Positions 16,429 through 26,280 are shown, counted from the stretch's first letter. The stretch is 51,161 bases of DNA from Acidobacteriota bacterium (GCA_022340585.1 JAJDNS010000207.1:1-51161), one strand, 5' to 3'. Translations and numbers: made by a program. The notes: a model not told the origin generated them from the letters alone.

Positions 16429-19176
16429 CTACCCGGTCGCTCCCTCTTCGACGACCAGGATCAGCGTGTCCCCTTCTTCTCTCCGTCGCGGGTCCGCGAC
16501 CTCCTCCTCGCCGAAGCCCGCCAGGACCAGCCGGGACACCTCGAGGTGCCCGCCCCGGACCCGGAGGGACAGCTCGCGCGCCGGGCCTTCCCCGGAGAGC
16601 GTGTAGTCTCCCCAGCCGTACCCGCTCGACCAGAAGAAGCGGCCGGGGCGCAGCCCGAGGGTCAGGGTCCGGGTGACCGCGGAGTAGCGAAAGCCGGTCC
16701 AGGCCAGGACCGCGGCCCAGCTGGCCATGGCCCGGGCGTAGTGATGCCCGCACTCCGCCTCGTCGAAGGGGTTCCGCCGGGCGCCGTCGTAGCGCGAGCG
16801 CACGAGCCGGATGCACTCGAGCCCCTCGTCGACCATCCCCTCGTAGAGCATCCCCACCGCGGCGGTGTACTCGAAGCCAGTCATGGCCTCGGTGAAGTAC
16901 GGGAACGGGTTGCGGGGACGGTCCTCGGGGTAGCTGGCCATGAGCAGGGCAGATTCCGAGTCGAGGGCGAACGACCGCATGCTGTTGAAGTGGCCGCTCA
17001 GGTCCTTCCGCAGGTTGTAGCGAAGGATGCTCTCGAGGCTGCGGCGCACGTTCGACGGATCGACGAGGTGGCCGAGGCCGCACACGTGGGCGAGGAACTG
17101 GCCCACGAGCTGGTCGACCAGGCAGCCGGCCGCCAGCTGGTAGTCGGGATGGGTGACGTCCTCCGAGCCCATGCCGATCAGCAGGCGGGGCGCGATCTCC
17201 GAAGGGTCGCCGGGGGGCCGCACCTCGTGCTCGTAGTAGCGCCCGTTGAAGAGGTGCGCGTCGATCCACGTCCGGCCGCTCTCGAACAGCGCGCGGCAGG
17301 TCTCGGCGAAGTCCCGGTCGCCCAGGGAGCGCGCCATCTCCTCGGCCGCACGGAGGGCTCCGAGGTACCAGAGGCCCATCTGCGGGTTCGGGCCGTAGTA
17401 CTCCACGTCCATGGTGTTGTGCTGGGCTCCCTCCATGACGCCGTCGCGGTCGGCGTCCCAACCTCCCTCGATCCAGCAGAACTCCACCGCCTTGCGGACC
17501 CGGGGCCACAGTCTCCGCAGCAGCTCTTCGTCGCCCGAGAGCTGCCAGTCCCGGTACATCTTGAGGATGCAGCCCATCTGCCCGTCGGCGGCGGCCTTGC
17601 CGAACTCCTGGCCGCGGCTCAAGGGGAGCCCGACCCGGAAGCTCATCAGGCCGTCATCAGACGTGGCAAAGCCGAACTCCACCTCGCGCATCGACGCGGC
17701 GAGGGCGCCGAAGAGGAACGGTGTCGCCTGCTCGTAGTTCCACACGTGGGTGCACGACCCGTGGCAGCAGCCCTTCCGGCTGGCGCTGCCCTCCCAGCCG
17801 AAGAACCGACCATCGGGCGTGCGGAAGCAGGTCTGGGTGCGGAGGGTGCTCACGTTGAACAGTGCCGACTCCTTGACCTCTTCCGGAAGGTCGCTCTCGC
17901 ACACCGCGGAGGCGAAGCCGGCGGTCTTCTCCTGCAGCTCGGACAGCCGGGGCACGGTCCGCTCGGCGACGTCCCACGCGTCGCGATAGAGCGTCGTGTA
18001 GTGGTTGCCGATGAGGTCGTCGTCGGTGTCGTGGGGCGTCCAGGTGTAGCGGTTCGGGAAATGCCAGGCCAGGACGAACGTCACCGCCCGCGTCTCGCCG
18101 GGGGGAACGTCGACCGCCACCGCGAGCGAGCCCACCGGCGAGTCGAGCTTCTCCGGCTTCTCCCGTTCGTCGAGGCGGCCGTCGGCGCTGAAGTCGTCCC
18201 AGAAGTCCAGGATCGGGTACCCCCACTCCTCCTTCGCCCAGGAGGTGCGGTGGGTGACCCCGGCCTCCGCCGGGGTCACGAGGGCCATTGTTCCCCAGGC
18301 CGCGTGCCGCGGCTCGACGCCCTCGGAGTCGAAGAAGAGCCCCTGGCAGGCGGGACCCTGTCGGAAGGTGTTCCGGTTCTTCGAAGCCCCCGCGGGCAGC
18401 GTGTCGCCCTTCCAATCCCGGCGGGTCTCGAAGCCATCGACCCCGATGAAGTTCGGCAGGGTGCCGCAGACGGCCGCCGCCACTGGCCGGCCCGTCGAGT
18501 TGTGGAGCTCGTAGGTGAGGGAGGCCACCGGGATCCCGCTCGTCTCGGCATCGGCCGGGACGAGGGGGTTGAAGGCCTTGAGGTGGATCTCCAGGGGCAC
18601 CGCGGGATCGCGGAGGATCACTCGTCCGAAGGGATAGGCGCTGGAGAAGGAGCACTCGCGGAAGCGCGGCAGTCCCGCGTTCGGGGCGGGCGAGCCGTGG
18701 CTGCCCTCGAACTCGAACGTCTCCAGCGGACCCTCGAGGATCCGGGACACCGGCGCTCCGCCGGCGACGCGGGCAAAGAGCGCGAAGAACGGGCTCGCGC
18801 CTCCGCCGGCGGGGACGAATCCCTTGGCCGGCCGGTTCATGATCTCCCAGTCGCACAGATCGCCCCGCCCCCCCAGGGAGACGGTGCCGGTGCCGATCCC
18901 CCCCAGCGGCAGGGCGATGCGGGCGAGGCGGTCCCGCGGGTAGTGGCGGAGGCTGGGCCAGACCGGGTCCGCGAGGATGGCCGCGACTTCTTCAGGCCGG
19001 GCCGCGGAAGCCGTGGAGCCTGAGCTCTCGGCCGAGGCCGCACCCACGAGACCGGCGGCGCCCAGGCCCGCGACCCGTACGAAGTCGCGGCGGTCGAGAC
19101 CGGCCCCGCCCGACTCGTCAGCCTCGCCCCGCGCTCGCGTCGCGGTCAGCTTGTCCTCGTCCGTCGATCGGGTCAC
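16429..19176 (-). CDS. Tat-exported GH116 glucosylceramidase-like beta-glucosidase
   Basis: 915 residues. A twin-arginine signal is visible (DRRDFVRVAGLGAAGLVGA, residues 28-46), so the enzyme should be exported folded. The mature part matches GH116, the GBA2 / non-lysosomal glucosylceramidase family: an N-terminal beta domain starting ALPLGGIGTGTVSLGGRGDL, then an alpha/alpha barrel. The likely nucleophile is Glu482 (HVWNYEQATPFLFG) and the acid/base Asp590 (QHNTMDVEYYGPN), consistent with TxGH116-type enzymes. Known members hydrolyse beta-glucosides, xylosides or glucosylceramide; the natural substrate here is unknown. The start is GTG with GGAGG about 10 bases upstream. It lies 15 bp from the upstream TPP-enzyme gene, so they may share an operon. 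Confidence 0.88.
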   Translation of the reverse strand: MTRSTDEDKLTATRARGEADESGGAGLDRRDFVRVAGLGAAGLVGAASAESSGSTASAARPEEVAAILADPVWPSLRHYPRDRLARIALPLGGIGTGTVSLGGRGDLCDWEIMNRPAKGFVPAGGGASPFFALFARVAGGAPVSRILEGPLETFEFEGSHGSPAPNAGLPRFRECSFSSAYPFGRVILRDPAVPLEIHLKAFNPLVPADAETSGIPVASLTYELHNSTGRPVAAAVCGTLPNFIGVDGFETRRDWKGDTLPAGASKNRNTFRQGPACQGLFFDSEGVEPRHAAWGTMALVTPAEAGVTHRTSWAKEEWGYPILDFWDDFSADGRLDEREKPEKLDSPVGSLAVAVDVPPGETRAVTFVLAWHFPNRYTWTPHDTDDDLIGNHYTTLYRDAWDVAERTVPRLSELQEKTAGFASAVCESDLPEEVKESALFNVSTLRTQTCFRTPDGRFFGWEGSASRKGCCHGSCTHVWNYEQATPFLFGALAASMREVEFGFATSDDGLMSFRVGLPLSRGQEFGKAAADGQMGCILKMYRDWQLSGDEELLRRLWPRVRKAVEFCWIEGGWDADRDGVMEGAQHNTMDVEYYGPNPQMGLWYLGALRAAEEMARSLGDRDFAETCRALFESGRTWIDAHLFNGRYYEHEVRPPGDPSEIAPRLLIGMGSEDVTHPDYQLAAGCLVDQLVGQFLAHVCGLGHLVDPSNVRRSLESILRYNLRKDLSGHFNSMRSFALDSESALLMASYPEDRPRNPFPYFTEAMTGFEYTAAVGMLYEGMVDEGLECIRLVRSRYDGARRNPFDEAECGHHYARAMASWAAVLAWTGFRYSAVTRTLTLGLRPGRFFWSSGYGWGDYTLSGEGPARELSLRVRGGHLEVSRLVLAGFGEEEVADPRRREEGDTLILVVEEGATG

Positions 19177-19191
19177 GACGCTGCTCCTCCT

Positions 19192-20928
19192 TCAGATCGA
19201 GAGCGAGCCCTTCCGGAAGTCGGTTCGGCCGAGCCGGACGTTCACGTAGGCCGGACGTCCCTCGGCGGCGACCGCACGGGTCTCGTCGAGCACGGGCCCG
19301 AGCCTCGCGGGATCGTCGAGACGGAGCCCGCGAGCGCCGAGGCCCTCCGCCGCGCGCTCGTAGTCCGTGGCCCCGAGAACGGTGCCCACGTCGTCCTTCA
19401 GGATCTCCACCTGTTCGCGGGCGATCTGCGTCCAGCTCGCGTCGTTCCCGATCACCGCGGCGATCCCGAGGCCGTGGCGGGCGAACGTGTCCGCCTCGGC
19501 CAGGCTGAACCCGACGGAGCCATCGCCGTAGAGGATCCAGACCTCGGCCGAGGGACGCACCAGCTTCGCGGCCAGGGCGAAGCCGGCCCCGACGCCGAGC
19601 GTCCCGAAGGGTCCCGGATCCAGCCACGAGAGAGGGCGGCGGGGTCGAAGGACGTAGGAAGCGGTCCCGACGAAGTCGCCGCCGTCGGCCACGATCACGC
19701 TGTCCTCCCCGAGGGCGGACTCCAGGGCGCGGCAGACCGCCAGGGGGTGGAGTCCACCGGGGGCATCCTCGGCCGCCTGCTCGCCGATCGAGGCCTCCCG
19801 CTCGCGGTCGCGGGTCCGCAGCGTCTCGAGCCAGGGCCGCCACTCCGCTCGGGGGCCGTCGCGCCGCTCGGCCAGCGAACGGAGGAACAGCTCCGGAGCG
19901 CACCGCACCGCGAGGTCGGGCCGCCGGTTCTTCGTCAGCTCGGTCCGACTGCGGTTGGCCGAGACGAGCCGCGCCTGCCGGTTGACGTGGCCGCCGTAGT
20001 CGAGGCGGAAGTCGCAGGGGACGCCGGCGAGGAGCACGAGGTCCGCCTCGCGCAGGGCCTCCTTGCGGCGGTGCCGGAGCTGCAGGGGGTGGGCTCGACC
20101 CAGGAGACCCCGGGCCATGCCCGAGAGGTACACCGGCACCCCGAGGCGCTCCACCGCCTCGGCGAGGGCCGGGACCTCGGGGACGCTCAGCAGGGCCTGG
20201 CTGCCGACGAGCAGCACCGGGCTCCGGGCCGCACCCAGGAGCCGGGCCGCTCGTCGCACACGGGACGGCTCGGGAGCCGGCGCGACCGCCGGCGACGCGT
20301 CCGGGGTCCGGTCTTCCTCGACGCCGGAGAACAGCCTCCCCAGGTGCCGTCCGATGTACCAGTGCCGCGCGCGCTCCCCGAGGCCGCGGGGGCTCCCGCC
20401 TGTCTTCGCCCCGTACCACGCGCGCACCACGTCCTCCGGGTACAGGAGGTCCACCGGGCACTCGACGAAGACCGGGCCGGGAACGCCCTCGCGGCTCACG
20501 CGAAACGCCCTCTCCAGGGCGGGCGCGATGTCCCGCACGCGACCGACCGACACGGCCTGCTTGACGTGGGGGCGCACCAGGGCCATCTGGTCGATGTCCT
20601 GGAGCGCCCCCCGGCCGCGGAGAAGCGTGGCCGTGGCGCCCCCGAGGAGCACCAGCGCCGACTGGGCCATCTGCGCGTTCTTCAGCGCGGTGATCGTGTT
20701 GGTGGCCCCGGGCCCGGCCGTGACCGCGGCCACCCCGGGGACGCCGGTGAGGCGGGCTACCGCGTCGGCGGCAAAGACCGCCGTGGCCTCGTGTCGGGTG
20801 TCCACGACCCGCAGGCCCCGGGCCCGGGCCGAGACCAGGATGGGCGAGATGTGTCCCCCGCAGAGGGTGAAGACGAAGCGCACCCCCTGGCGCACGAGCA
20901 CGTCCGCGATGAGATCGCCGCCGGTCAT
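19192..20928 (-). CDS. TPP-dependent acetolactate-synthase-like / 2-hydroxyacyl-CoA lyase-like enzyme
   Basis: 578 residues with the three-domain POX/ALS architecture. The N-terminal Pyr domain has the catalytic Glu of [16 protein letters not shown] and [15 protein letters not shown] central domain (about 210-340) follows, then the TPP-binding domain with [19 protein letters not shown] and IGNDASW, the GDG...N metal/diphosphate motif. The C-terminal [12 protein letters not shown] resembles ILVBL/HACL2-type proteins more than biosynthetic IlvB, and no regulatory subunit gene is adjacent. A C-C lyase or ligase role on 2-oxo or 2-hydroxyacyl substrates is likely; the substrate is unknown. Confidence 0.82.
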   Translation of the reverse strand: MTGGDLIADVLVRQGVRFVFTLCGGHISPILVSARARGLRVVDTRHEATAVFAADAVARLTGVPGVAAVTAGPGATNTITALKNAQMAQSALVLLGGATATLLRGRGALQDIDQMALVRPHVKQAVSVGRVRDIAPALERAFRVSREGVPGPVFVECPVDLLYPEDVVRAWYGAKTGGSPRGLGERARHWYIGRHLGRLFSGVEEDRTPDASPAVAPAPEPSRVRRAARLLGAARSPVLLVGSQALLSVPEVPALAEAVERLGVPVYLSGMARGLLGRAHPLQLRHRRKEALREADLVLLAGVPCDFRLDYGGHVNRQARLVSANRSRTELTKNRRPDLAVRCAPELFLRSLAERRDGPRAEWRPWLETLRTRDREREASIGEQAAEDAPGGLHPLAVCRALESALGEDSVIVADGGDFVGTASYVLRPRRPLSWLDPGPFGTLGVGAGFALAAKLVRPSAEVWILYGDGSVGFSLAEADTFARHGLGIAAVIGNDASWTQIAREQVEILKDDVGTVLGATDYERAAEGLGARGLRLDDPARLGPVLDETRAVAAEGRPAYVNVRLGRTDFRKGSLSI

Positions 20929-21057
20929 GGGCTGCCCGAGGGGCGCATGCTAGCACCCGGAGTCGGGGGCGGGTCACGGGAGCCGAAATGATCCCCATGG
21001 ACCAATGACAATCCAGGGTTCCCTGCTCTAGGGTCTGAACCGACACCGGAGCCGACG

Positions 21058-22332
21058 ATGGCCCACCTCGCTGCTCGCTCGGGATACCGCAGCCTCGTGG
21101 AGAGGCTCAACCGCTGCCCCCAGGGCGCCCCGCCCTCGGAGCTGCTCTACCAGATCCTGGAGATCCTCTTCTCGCCACGGGAGGCCGACCTCGTCTCCCG
21201 CCTGCCCATCAAGCCTTTCGGAGTCACGACCGCGGCCCGCGCCTGGTCGGTCTCGGAGCCGGAGGCGCGGGAGGTGCTGGATCGCCTCGCCTCCCGGGCC
21301 ATCCTCCTCGATCTGGAGCGGAACGGGACGCCGCTCTACGTGCTTCCCCCGCCCATGGCCGGCTTCTTCGAGTTCTCGATGATGCGGCTGCGGGACGACG
21401 TCGACCAGAAGCGCCTGGCCGAGCTGTTCTACGAGTACATGAACGTCGAGGAGGACTTCATCCGGGAGCTCTTCGCGCGAGGCGAGACCCAGCTCGGTCG
21501 CATGTTCGTCCAGGAGCGGGCGCTCCCGCCCGAGGTCTCGCTTCGTGTTCTCGACCACGAGCGAGCCACCGCCGCGGTGCGGGAGGCGTCTCACCTCGCG
21601 GTGGGCGTCTGCTACTGCCGCCACAAGATGGAGCACGTGGGCCGGGCCTGCCCGGCGAGCCGGGAGATCTGTCTGACTCTCGGGAACACCGCTCGGTCAC
21701 TGGCCAGGCACGGGTTCGCCCGGGCCATCGACGCCGCCGAGGGCCTCGATCTCCTCCACCAGGCCCAGGACGAGGGCCTCGCCCAGTTCGGGGAGAACGT
21801 GCGCGAGCACCCGGCCTTCATCTGCAACTGCTGCGGCTGCTGCTGCGAGGCCATGATCGCCGCTCGGCGGTTTGGCTTCCTCCACCCCGTCCACACCACC
21901 AAGTACATTGCCGCCATCGACGACGAGGCCTGCGACGGGTGCGGCCGCTGCGCCCGGGCCTGCCCGGTGGAGGCCATCGAGATGGTCCCCGACGACCGCC
22001 CGGAGAGCGCCACCGGCAAGCGCGCCGTCCGGGATGCCGAGCGCTGCCTCGGGTGCGGGGTGTGCGTGCAGACCTGCACGCGAGAGGCGCTGGTGATGGA
22101 GGACCGCCCGGAGCGTGTCTTCACCCCCGTGAACTCGGTACACCGCACCGTTCTCATGGCCATCGAGCGGGGCACGCTCCAGGACCTCGTCTTCGACAAC
22201 CAGGCCCACCTCAGTCACCGGGCCATGGCGGCCATCCTCGGGGCGATCCTGAAGCTCTCGCCGGTGAAGCGGGCCCTGGCCAGCGAGCAGCTGCGCTCGC
22301 GCTACCTGGATGCGCTGAGCCGGAGGTATTGA
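21058..22332 (+). CDS. 4Fe-4S dicluster-type iron-sulfur protein
   Basis: 424 residues, soluble. The N-terminal 110 residues contain a winged-helix-like segment (AARAWSVSEPEAREVLDRLASRA). The middle has cysteine clusters CYCRHKMEHVGRAC and CNCCGCCCEAM. The C-terminal third is a two-[4Fe-4S] ferredoxin domain with CDGCGRCARACPVEAI and CLGCGVCVQTCTREAL. Similar uncharacterised proteins occur in anaerobes and facultative bacteria and probably transfer electrons to a partner not obvious here. The start ATG at 21058 gives a sensible N-terminus. The gene is divergent from the TPP enzyme (129 bp between starts), perhaps functionally linked. Confidence 0.82.
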   Translation: MAHLAARSGYRSLVERLNRCPQGAPPSELLYQILEILFSPREADLVSRLPIKPFGVTTAARAWSVSEPEAREVLDRLASRAILLDLERNGTPLYVLPPPMAGFFEFSMMRLRDDVDQKRLAELFYEYMNVEEDFIRELFARGETQLGRMFVQERALPPEVSLRVLDHERATAAVREASHLAVGVCYCRHKMEHVGRACPASREICLTLGNTARSLARHGFARAIDAAEGLDLLHQAQDEGLAQFGENVREHPAFICNCCGCCCEAMIAARRFGFLHPVHTTKYIAAIDDEACDGCGRCARACPVEAIEMVPDDRPESATGKRAVRDAERCLGCGVCVQTCTREALVMEDRPERVFTPVNSVHRTVLMAIERGTLQDLVFDNQAHLSHRAMAAILGAILKLSPVKRALASEQLRSRYLDALSRRY

Positions 22333-22369
22333 ACGGGCCCGGCCACTCTGAGTCCGGACGGCGACAGAC

Positions 22370-22810
22370 TCACTGGCCGTGCCGAAGAGGGTGCTGCCAT
22401 CGCAGGCCCGGAAAACGGTCGTAGTCCGAGTCGGTCGTCACCATCGTGCAGCCGTTCTCGATCGCGACGGCAGCGTGCTGCGCGTCGGCGACGAGCTTGC
22501 CCGCCGCCCCGGCCTCGCGACAGAGCTGCTCGAAGATGGCGAGGTGGTCGGGGCCGGGCGCCACCACCCGCGCGGTCGGTCGGCGCACCAACTGGTCGAT
22601 GAACTCGAAGACCTCGTCGAGGGTGGATGGACGCTTGAACACCCGCGGATTGGTGGTGATCCGGACCAGTCCCGAGAGACCGAGCACCGAGAGAGCGAAC
22701 GGTTCCGGCCCGGTGGCGAGACTCGTCAGCCACTCGGCGTACCGAGCGTGGTCGACGGTCGAGTCCTCGCGGTGCGCATAGATCAGCACGTTGACGTCCG
22801 GCAGGAGCAT
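22370..22810 (-). CDS. vapC: PIN-domain toxin (VapC-like), second TA pair
   Basis: 146 residues. Asp5 lies in MLLPDVNVLIYAHRED, the family-typical RITTNPRVF follows near residue 51, and KLVADAQHAAVAIENGC with TMVTTDSDYDRFPGLRWQHP supplies the remaining acidic residues. This is the PIN subgroup with the FPGLRW-x-x-P ending, common among VapC toxins paired with ribbon-helix-helix antitoxins. It should be an RNase. It starts 16 bp after the antitoxin stop on the same strand. Confidence 0.88.
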   Translation of the reverse strand: MLLPDVNVLIYAHREDSTVDHARYAEWLTSLATGPEPFALSVLGLSGLVRITTNPRVFKRPSTLDEVFEFIDQLVRRPTARVVAPGPDHLAIFEQLCREAGAAGKLVADAQHAAVAIENGCTMVTTDSDYDRFPGLRWQHPLRHGQ

Positions 22811-22826
22811 CAGGATTCGTCGGTGC

Positions 22827-23075
22827 CTAGCCGAAGGCCTCTTCGTCGTCGACCGTCAGGAGAGCGTTTGGACGGTCGAGGTCGGTGCCCGGCTGGAGCC
22901 CCTCTCCCTTCACGGTCACCAACTTGAAGGGCTGTTCCGATCTTGGTGCTGGTCGCTTGAGGGCGTCGTTGAGCGTCCTGCCGATGAAGGCGCTCACGCT
23001 CAGCCCCTGGGCGGTGGCCCTTCGTTTGACCTGGTCCGCCAGCCGCTCGTCCAACGAGATCGTAGTTCTTATCAT
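22827..23075 (-). CDS. vapB: Ribbon-helix-helix antitoxin (VapB-like)
   Basis: 82 residues. The N-terminus MIRTTISLDERLADQVKRRA followed by GLSVSAFIGRTLNDAL is a ribbon-helix-helix DNA-binding domain; the C-terminal 35 residues (FKLVTVKGEGLQPG onward) would clamp the toxin. No Shine-Dalgarno precedes the ATG at 23075. Instead a TATGAT -10 hexamer ends only four bases before it, suggesting a leaderless transcript, and an imperfect palindrome overlaps the start codon. An in-frame upstream ATG would add an unlike tail, so I prefer 23075. Confidence 0.85.
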   Translation of the reverse strand: MIRTTISLDERLADQVKRRATAQGLSVSAFIGRTLNDALKRPAPRSEQPFKLVTVKGEGLQPGTDLDRPNALLTVDDEEAFG

Positions 23076-23085
23076 CAGATCATAA
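23069..23085 (-). promoter_or_regulatory. Palindromic operator and -10 element of the vapBC-like pair
   Basis: A 17-bp imperfect inverted repeat, on the minus strand TTATGATCTGATGATAA (TTAT-n-ATC around a central T), covers the antitoxin start codon (23075-23073) and the -10 hexamer TATGAT (23084-23079). Binding of the RHH antitoxin here would block its own promoter. The surrounding 23060-23130 stretch is conspicuously AT-rich for this genome. Confidence 0.5.
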
Positions 23086-23196
23086 TGTAATGGACCAAGA
23101 GCATACCATGAATGCAGCATAGCATATCCGATCGGACAGGGAGAGGGAGATGGCAATCGCTGTCGTTGACCAGACCCCGACTAGGAGAGGCGAACC

Positions 23197-23682
23197 ATGA
23201 GCAACCTTCAGCCGAGCCGTACGGGTCTCCTCGCCCTGGTGGCCCTCTTGGCGGTTGTGGCCGCACATGCCCAGGAGCCACCCCGAGGCGAGTTGTATCG
23301 CACGGTCGCGGCCCTGGACGAGGCGTTCTTCGACGCCTACAACCGGTGCGACCTCGACGCTGTCCGGGGGTTCCTCGCCGAGGACCTGGAGTTCTACCAC
23401 GACGTCGACGGCAAGCTCACGGACCGGGAGGTGCTCGTCGAAGCCCTTCGCAACAACATCTGCGGGAAGGTGCGACGCGAGCTCGTGCCCGGAAGCCTCG
23501 AGGTGTACCCGATCGAGGGGGTTGGCGCCCTCCAGACAGGCATGCATCTGTTCCACCATCCGGGCCGCGAGGAGATCGACGGCATCGGCCAGGGGCGCTT
23601 CACTCACCTGTGGCAAAGAGGCGACGACGGCTGGAAGCTCACGCGCATCTTCAGCTACGACCACCGGCCGTACGAGAGGTAG
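23197..23682 (+). CDS. Secreted NTF2-like (DUF4440) protein
   Basis: 161 residues. A signal peptide (GLLALVALLAVVAAHAQ, cleavage near residue 26) precedes an NTF2/SnoaL-like fold: ALDEAFFDAYNRCDLDAVRGF, LAEDLEFYHDVDGKLT, GVGALQTGMHLFHHPG and FTHLWQRGDDGWKLTRIFSYDH. DUF4440 members bind small ligands or act as secreted accessory proteins; no specific activity can be assigned. The ATG follows AGGAG. The gene is divergent from the vapBC-like pair and convergent with the ADOP permease. Confidence 0.82.
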   Translation: MSNLQPSRTGLLALVALLAVVAAHAQEPPRGELYRTVAALDEAFFDAYNRCDLDAVRGFLAEDLEFYHDVDGKLTDREVLVEALRNNICGKVRRELVPGSLEVYPIEGVGALQTGMHLFHHPGREEIDGIGQGRFTHLWQRGDDGWKLTRIFSYDHRPYER

Positions 23683-23703
23683 CGCCTCTCGGGCAGGCCC
23701 CCC

Positions 23704-26169
23704 CTACTCCGCCAGGACCGGCCACGGGTCGATGCGCGTCGCGCGCCGGGCGGGCAGCGAGCAGGCCAGGAGCGCGACACCGACCAGAAGCGCCACCGCC
23801 GCGCCGAGCACCAGCGGGTCGAGGGGCCGGACGCCGAAGAGGAGACCGTCCATGGTGCGACGGAGCGCCAGCACACCGACGGCGCCGGCCCCGAGCCCGG
23901 CGCCGACCAGGGCCGCGCCCTCCCGGAACACCAGGCCGAAGACCGCGTGGGGGCTGCTGCCGATGGCGACTCGAATGGCGATCTCCCTCGACCGTTGCGC
24001 CACCAGGTAGGCGAGGACGCCGTAGAGGCCCACCGCCGAGAGCAGCAGGGCCACGACCCCGAAGGAGAGAGACAGCAGGGCGGGCGATCGCCGGTTGACG
24101 AGGGCGGCCTCGGTGCGGACATCCATCGTCCGGGCATCGAAGACCGGCAGCTCCGGGTCGAGAGAACCCACGGCGGCGCGGAGCGAAGCGGCGAGTGCGT
24201 CGGGGCGGGGGCCGGTCTTGAGGGCGAAGGTGACGAGACGAGGGGCGTTCTGAGCCATGGGAAAGAAGTAGGTCCCCACCGGCTGGCCCGCGGCGAGATC
24301 CTCCAGGCGGATGTCGCCCACGACTCCGACCACGGTGTAGTAGACCGTGTTCTCGTCGACCGCGAGCAGGTCCTCGACGCTGCCGGGGCGGTACATGCGG
24401 CGGCCCACCGGATCCTCGCCCGGCCAGAAGCGCTGGGCCAGCTTCTCGTCCACGATGATGACCGGAAGCGAGCCTGCCTGGTCGCCCTCCTCGAAGAAGC
24501 GCCCCCGGACCAGGCGGGCCCCCATCGCCTCGAAGTAGCCGGGAGTGACGTTCACGCGGTACGGCGAGATCAGCGACTCGCCGGGTTCCATCGAGTATCC
24601 CTCGGCCAGGATCACGCTGTCGCTGTGTCGGCCTCCAAACGGGATCGTGTCGGTGGCCCCGGCGGCCACGACGCCGGGCAGGCCCCGGACCCGTCGCAGC
24701 GCCTCGTCGGTGAAGGCCCACGCCGCGTCGTCATCCGGGTAGCGGGCGTCGGGGAGGGACACCGACGCGGTCAGCACCTGCTCGGGAACGAACCCCGGGT
24801 CGACCTCGAGGACCTGCCGGAAGCTGGTGAGCAGCAGACCGGCCCCGGCGAGGAGCACGAGGGTGAACGCCACCTGGGCGACCACCAGGGAGCGGCGCAG
24901 CGCCCGCGCTCCCCGGCCACCAGTCGTGGCGCGTCCCTCCTCGCGCAGCACCAGGGTCAGGTTGGCAGAGAAGATGCGGGCCAGCGGGACCAGCCCCATC
25001 GCCACCCCCAGCGCCGTCGACAGGAGGGCCACGAACAGCACCACCGCGCCGTCGATGCCGATCCGGGACCCGTAGGGCAGGTCCCCGAGCTCGAGGGCCC
25101 CGAGCGTCCGGAGGGCGACGGCGGCGAGGCCGAGCCCCACCACCGCGGCGAGGGTGGTCAGCACCGTGGCCTCCACGACGAGCTGCCCCGCCAGCTGGCG
25201 CCGCCCGGCGCCGAGGGCCAGCCTCGTCACGAGCTCCTTCAGCCGGGCCCGGGTTCGCACCAGGACGAGGTTGGCGACGTTGAGGCCGCCGATGAACAGG
25301 ACGAAGAGGGCGCCCCCCCACAGCAGGTAGAGCGTGGGCCTCACGTGTCTCACCAGGTGGTCCTGGTAACCGGCGACGCGGGTGTGGAAGCCGGCGTTCT
25401 CGAGGATCTCCCGGAAGTGCGGGAAGCGTTCCATGTTCGCGGCGTTGAGGGCGTCCACCTGGGCCTGGACCTGGTCCAGCGTGGACCCGGGGCGGAGCCG
25501 ACCGAGGTTCCACCAGCTGTTCGAGTGTCGTCGGTCGTCGGCCCGGTCCTCGGGGGTGAACGCGAGAGGCCGCCAGGCCTGGACGCCGGGGTCGAGGGGC
25601 TCGATCGAACGGGACATCACCCCGACCACGGTGTAGGGCTCCCCGTCGAGGCGCAGGTCGCTGCCGACCGCGGCCGGGTCACCGCCGAAGGCACTCCGCC
25701 ACATGGCCTCGCTGAGCAGGACCTTCTTCTCGTTCCCGATCTCGCCTTCGGGGGCAGTGAAGGTCCGGCCCAGGATCGGGCGAACCGGCATCACCTGGAA
25801 GAAGGACGGGGTGACGTTGGCCACGAGGATCCGGGTGGAGCGCCCCTCCAGGCCGAGGGCGACGTTGCTGTGGTTGAAGAGCGCCTGCTCCTGGAGCGCG
25901 GTGACCGCCTCCAGCCGATCGTAGTAGTCGGGGACGCCCGCGTTCGAGGTGTCCTCGGCGCCGGCCTTCGGGTAGCAGTTGCTCATCAGGACGACCCGAT
26001 CCGGCTCGGGCACGGGGAGGGGACGGAGGAGGACGTTGTAGACGACGGCGAACAGGGCGGTGTTCGCCCCGATGCACAGGGCCAGGGTCAGAATCACGGT
26101 GGCACTGAACGCGCGGTCCCGCAGGAGCAATCGCAGGGCCACTCGAAGGTCGCGCTTGAGTCCGTCCAT
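23704..26169 (-). CDS. ADOP-type FtsX/MacB family ABC permease
   Basis: 821 residues. The N-terminus MDGLKRDLRVALRLLLRD then FSATVILTLALCIGANTALF is the hallmark of the acidobacterial duplicated orphan permease family. It is followed by a periplasmic MacB_PCD domain, an FtsX three-helix block (about 275-430), a second PCD domain (about 445-650), and a second FtsX block near the C-terminus ending in SLPARRATRIDPWPVLAE. No ATPase gene is adjacent, consistent with the 'orphan' name. Substrate unknown; MacB relatives act in lipoprotein, peptide or drug export by mechanotransmission. This gene is the best taxonomic hint in the window. Confidence 0.9.
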   Translation of the reverse strand: MDGLKRDLRVALRLLLRDRAFSATVILTLALCIGANTALFAVVYNVLLRPLPVPEPDRVVLMSNCYPKAGAEDTSNAGVPDYYDRLEAVTALQEQALFNHSNVALGLEGRSTRILVANVTPSFFQVMPVRPILGRTFTAPEGEIGNEKKVLLSEAMWRSAFGGDPAAVGSDLRLDGEPYTVVGVMSRSIEPLDPGVQAWRPLAFTPEDRADDRRHSNSWWNLGRLRPGSTLDQVQAQVDALNAANMERFPHFREILENAGFHTRVAGYQDHLVRHVRPTLYLLWGGALFVLFIGGLNVANLVLVRTRARLKELVTRLALGAGRRQLAGQLVVEATVLTTLAAVVGLGLAAVALRTLGALELGDLPYGSRIGIDGAVVLFVALLSTALGVAMGLVPLARIFSANLTLVLREEGRATTGGRGARALRRSLVVAQVAFTLVLLAGAGLLLTSFRQVLEVDPGFVPEQVLTASVSLPDARYPDDDAAWAFTDEALRRVRGLPGVVAAGATDTIPFGGRHSDSVILAEGYSMEPGESLISPYRVNVTPGYFEAMGARLVRGRFFEEGDQAGSLPVIIVDEKLAQRFWPGEDPVGRRMYRPGSVEDLLAVDENTVYYTVVGVVGDIRLEDLAAGQPVGTYFFPMAQNAPRLVTFALKTGPRPDALAASLRAAVGSLDPELPVFDARTMDVRTEAALVNRRSPALLSLSFGVVALLLSAVGLYGVLAYLVAQRSREIAIRVAIGSSPHAVFGLVFREGAALVGAGLGAGAVGVLALRRTMDGLLFGVRPLDPLVLGAAVALLVGVALLACSLPARRATRIDPWPVLAE

Positions 26170-26280
26170 GAGCCCTCCCGGGCGCGTGAGCCCCTCTTCT
26201 CCGCTAACGCACGGGGCTGTCCCCGGGTTCCCGCGAGTGGGCGCGACTCGACCCGAGGGCAGAGAGGGCGTCTGGTCTAC

